Source: VGBK01 sp964548475
Lineage (GTDB): Bacteria; Actinomycetota; Acidimicrobiia; Spongiisociales; UBA11373
Assembly (NCBI GenBank): GCA_964548475.1
Contig: CAZJRF010000099.1
Span: 1-6,879 of the forward strand
Direction: 5' to 3'
Length of the DNA: 6,879 nucleotides
Shown here: in pieces, positions 6,541-6,879 of the stretch
How the letters are laid out: the number at the start of each line of letters is the position of its first letter
Position numbering within the stretch: position 1 is the first letter of the stretch
Notes under the pieces: generated by a model
The model's database searches: none
Seen by the model: the letters and a program-made list of their open reading frames with translations, nothing else
Told to the model about the DNA's origin: nothing
Position numbers and translations under genes: made by a program

Positions 6541-6879
6541 ATGACCGCTCCCTTCGGCCATTTGCTGACCGCGATGATCACCCCCTTCGGGCCGGACGGG
6601 TCGGTGGACCACGGCCGGGTGTGGGAGCTGGTCCATCATCTGGTGGAGACGGGCAGCGACGGTCTGGTGGTGGCCGGAACCACCGGTGAGTCGCCCACCC
6701 TGTCGGATCAGGAGAAGGTCGCTCTGTTCCGGGCGGTGGTGGAGGTGGTAGGGGGGCGGGCCCTGGTGGTGGCCGGCACCGGCACTTACGACACCGCCCA
6801 TTCGGTGGAGATGACCCGGCGGGCGGAGGAGGTGGGGTGTGACGGGGTGTTGGCGGTCACTCCCTACTACAACCGTCCC
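6541..6879 (+). CDS. dapA: 4-hydroxy-tetrahydrodipicolinate synthase DapA, partial (C terminus beyond right edge)
   Basis: DapA condenses pyruvate with aspartate semialdehyde to give 4-hydroxy-tetrahydrodipicolinate, the first committed step of the diaminopimelate/lysine branch. The first 113 residues are present and in frame to the edge. They show the N-terminal half of the family's TIM barrel: TAMITPF (10-16), DG..VD (19-23), and the substrate-loop motif GTTGESPTLS (46-55). VAGTGTYDT follows, then the strand AVTPYYNRP at the edge, which carries the family's active-site tyrosine. The Schiff-base lysine would lie beyond the window. Other members of the N-acetylneuraminate lyase superfamily share this fold, but the GTTGE motif and the neighbouring dapB make DapA the best call. 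A clear GGAGG precedes the ATG. It is separated from dapB by the oppositely oriented thioredoxin-TPR gene. Confidence 0.95.
   Translation, partial: MTAPFGHLLTAMITPFGPDGSVDHGRVWELVHHLVETGSDGLVVAGTTGESPTLSDQEKVALFRAVVEVVGGRALVVAGTGTYDTAHSVEMTRRAEEVGCDGVLAVTPYYNRP

Noticed and set aside
6442..6801. 120-residue N-terminal extension of the thioredoxin-TPR gene
   Set aside because: The extension overlaps dapA and its ribosome site on the other strand and resembles no domain. The thioredoxin fold begins at MVVKDID.

Overview
The window is about 6.9 kb of very GC-rich DNA. Codon third positions are almost all G or C, and the genes are packed tightly. Two features point to a high-GC actinobacterium: the order M16 peptidase, dapB, dapA, and several genes with no Shine-Dalgarno sequence but a TAnnnT hexamer just before the start codon. 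An Acidimicrobiia-like lineage would fit, but that is a guess from gene order and composition only.

Layout. Positions 1-2620 hold a leftward two-gene unit. The first gene encodes a 700-residue protein with an HExxH zincin-like segment near the N terminus and a CobT/NorD/CbbO-like von Willebrand A (VWA) domain at the C terminus. Overlapping its stop by 8 nt is a MoxR/CobS-like AAA+ ATPase, which runs off the left edge. A 79-nt divergent gap (2621-2699) leads to rightward genes: an epoxide-hydrolase-type alpha/beta hydrolase (2700-3578), an M16 zinc peptidase (3591-4841) and dapB (4838-5602, ATGA overlap). A leftward thioredoxin-TPR protein of the CnoX/YbbN type (5611-6441) converges on dapB with only 8 nt between stop codons. 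A 24-bp perfect palindrome at that junction may be a bidirectional terminator. A 99-nt divergent gap (6442-6540) precedes dapA, which is cut by the right edge.

How the genes work together. DapA and DapB catalyse consecutive steps of the lysine/diaminopimelate pathway, and M16 peptidase genes commonly sit next to dapB in actinobacteria. The CnoX-like gene is a housekeeping redox/chaperone gene inserted on the opposite strand between them. The leftward pair looks like an AAA+/VWA motor-adaptor system of the kind that remodels or inserts metal into a client enzyme (CobS-CobT, NorQ-NorD, CbbQ-CbbO). No client is visible here.

The most unusual signal is in this pair. The ATPase has Asp where Walker A normally ends in Ser/Thr, and Ser where Walker B normally has Asp. 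The partner fuses an intact HExxH motif to the VWA domain. I see no RNA genes, CRISPR arrays, mobile elements or attachment sites. Every non-coding stretch is shorter than 100 nt.
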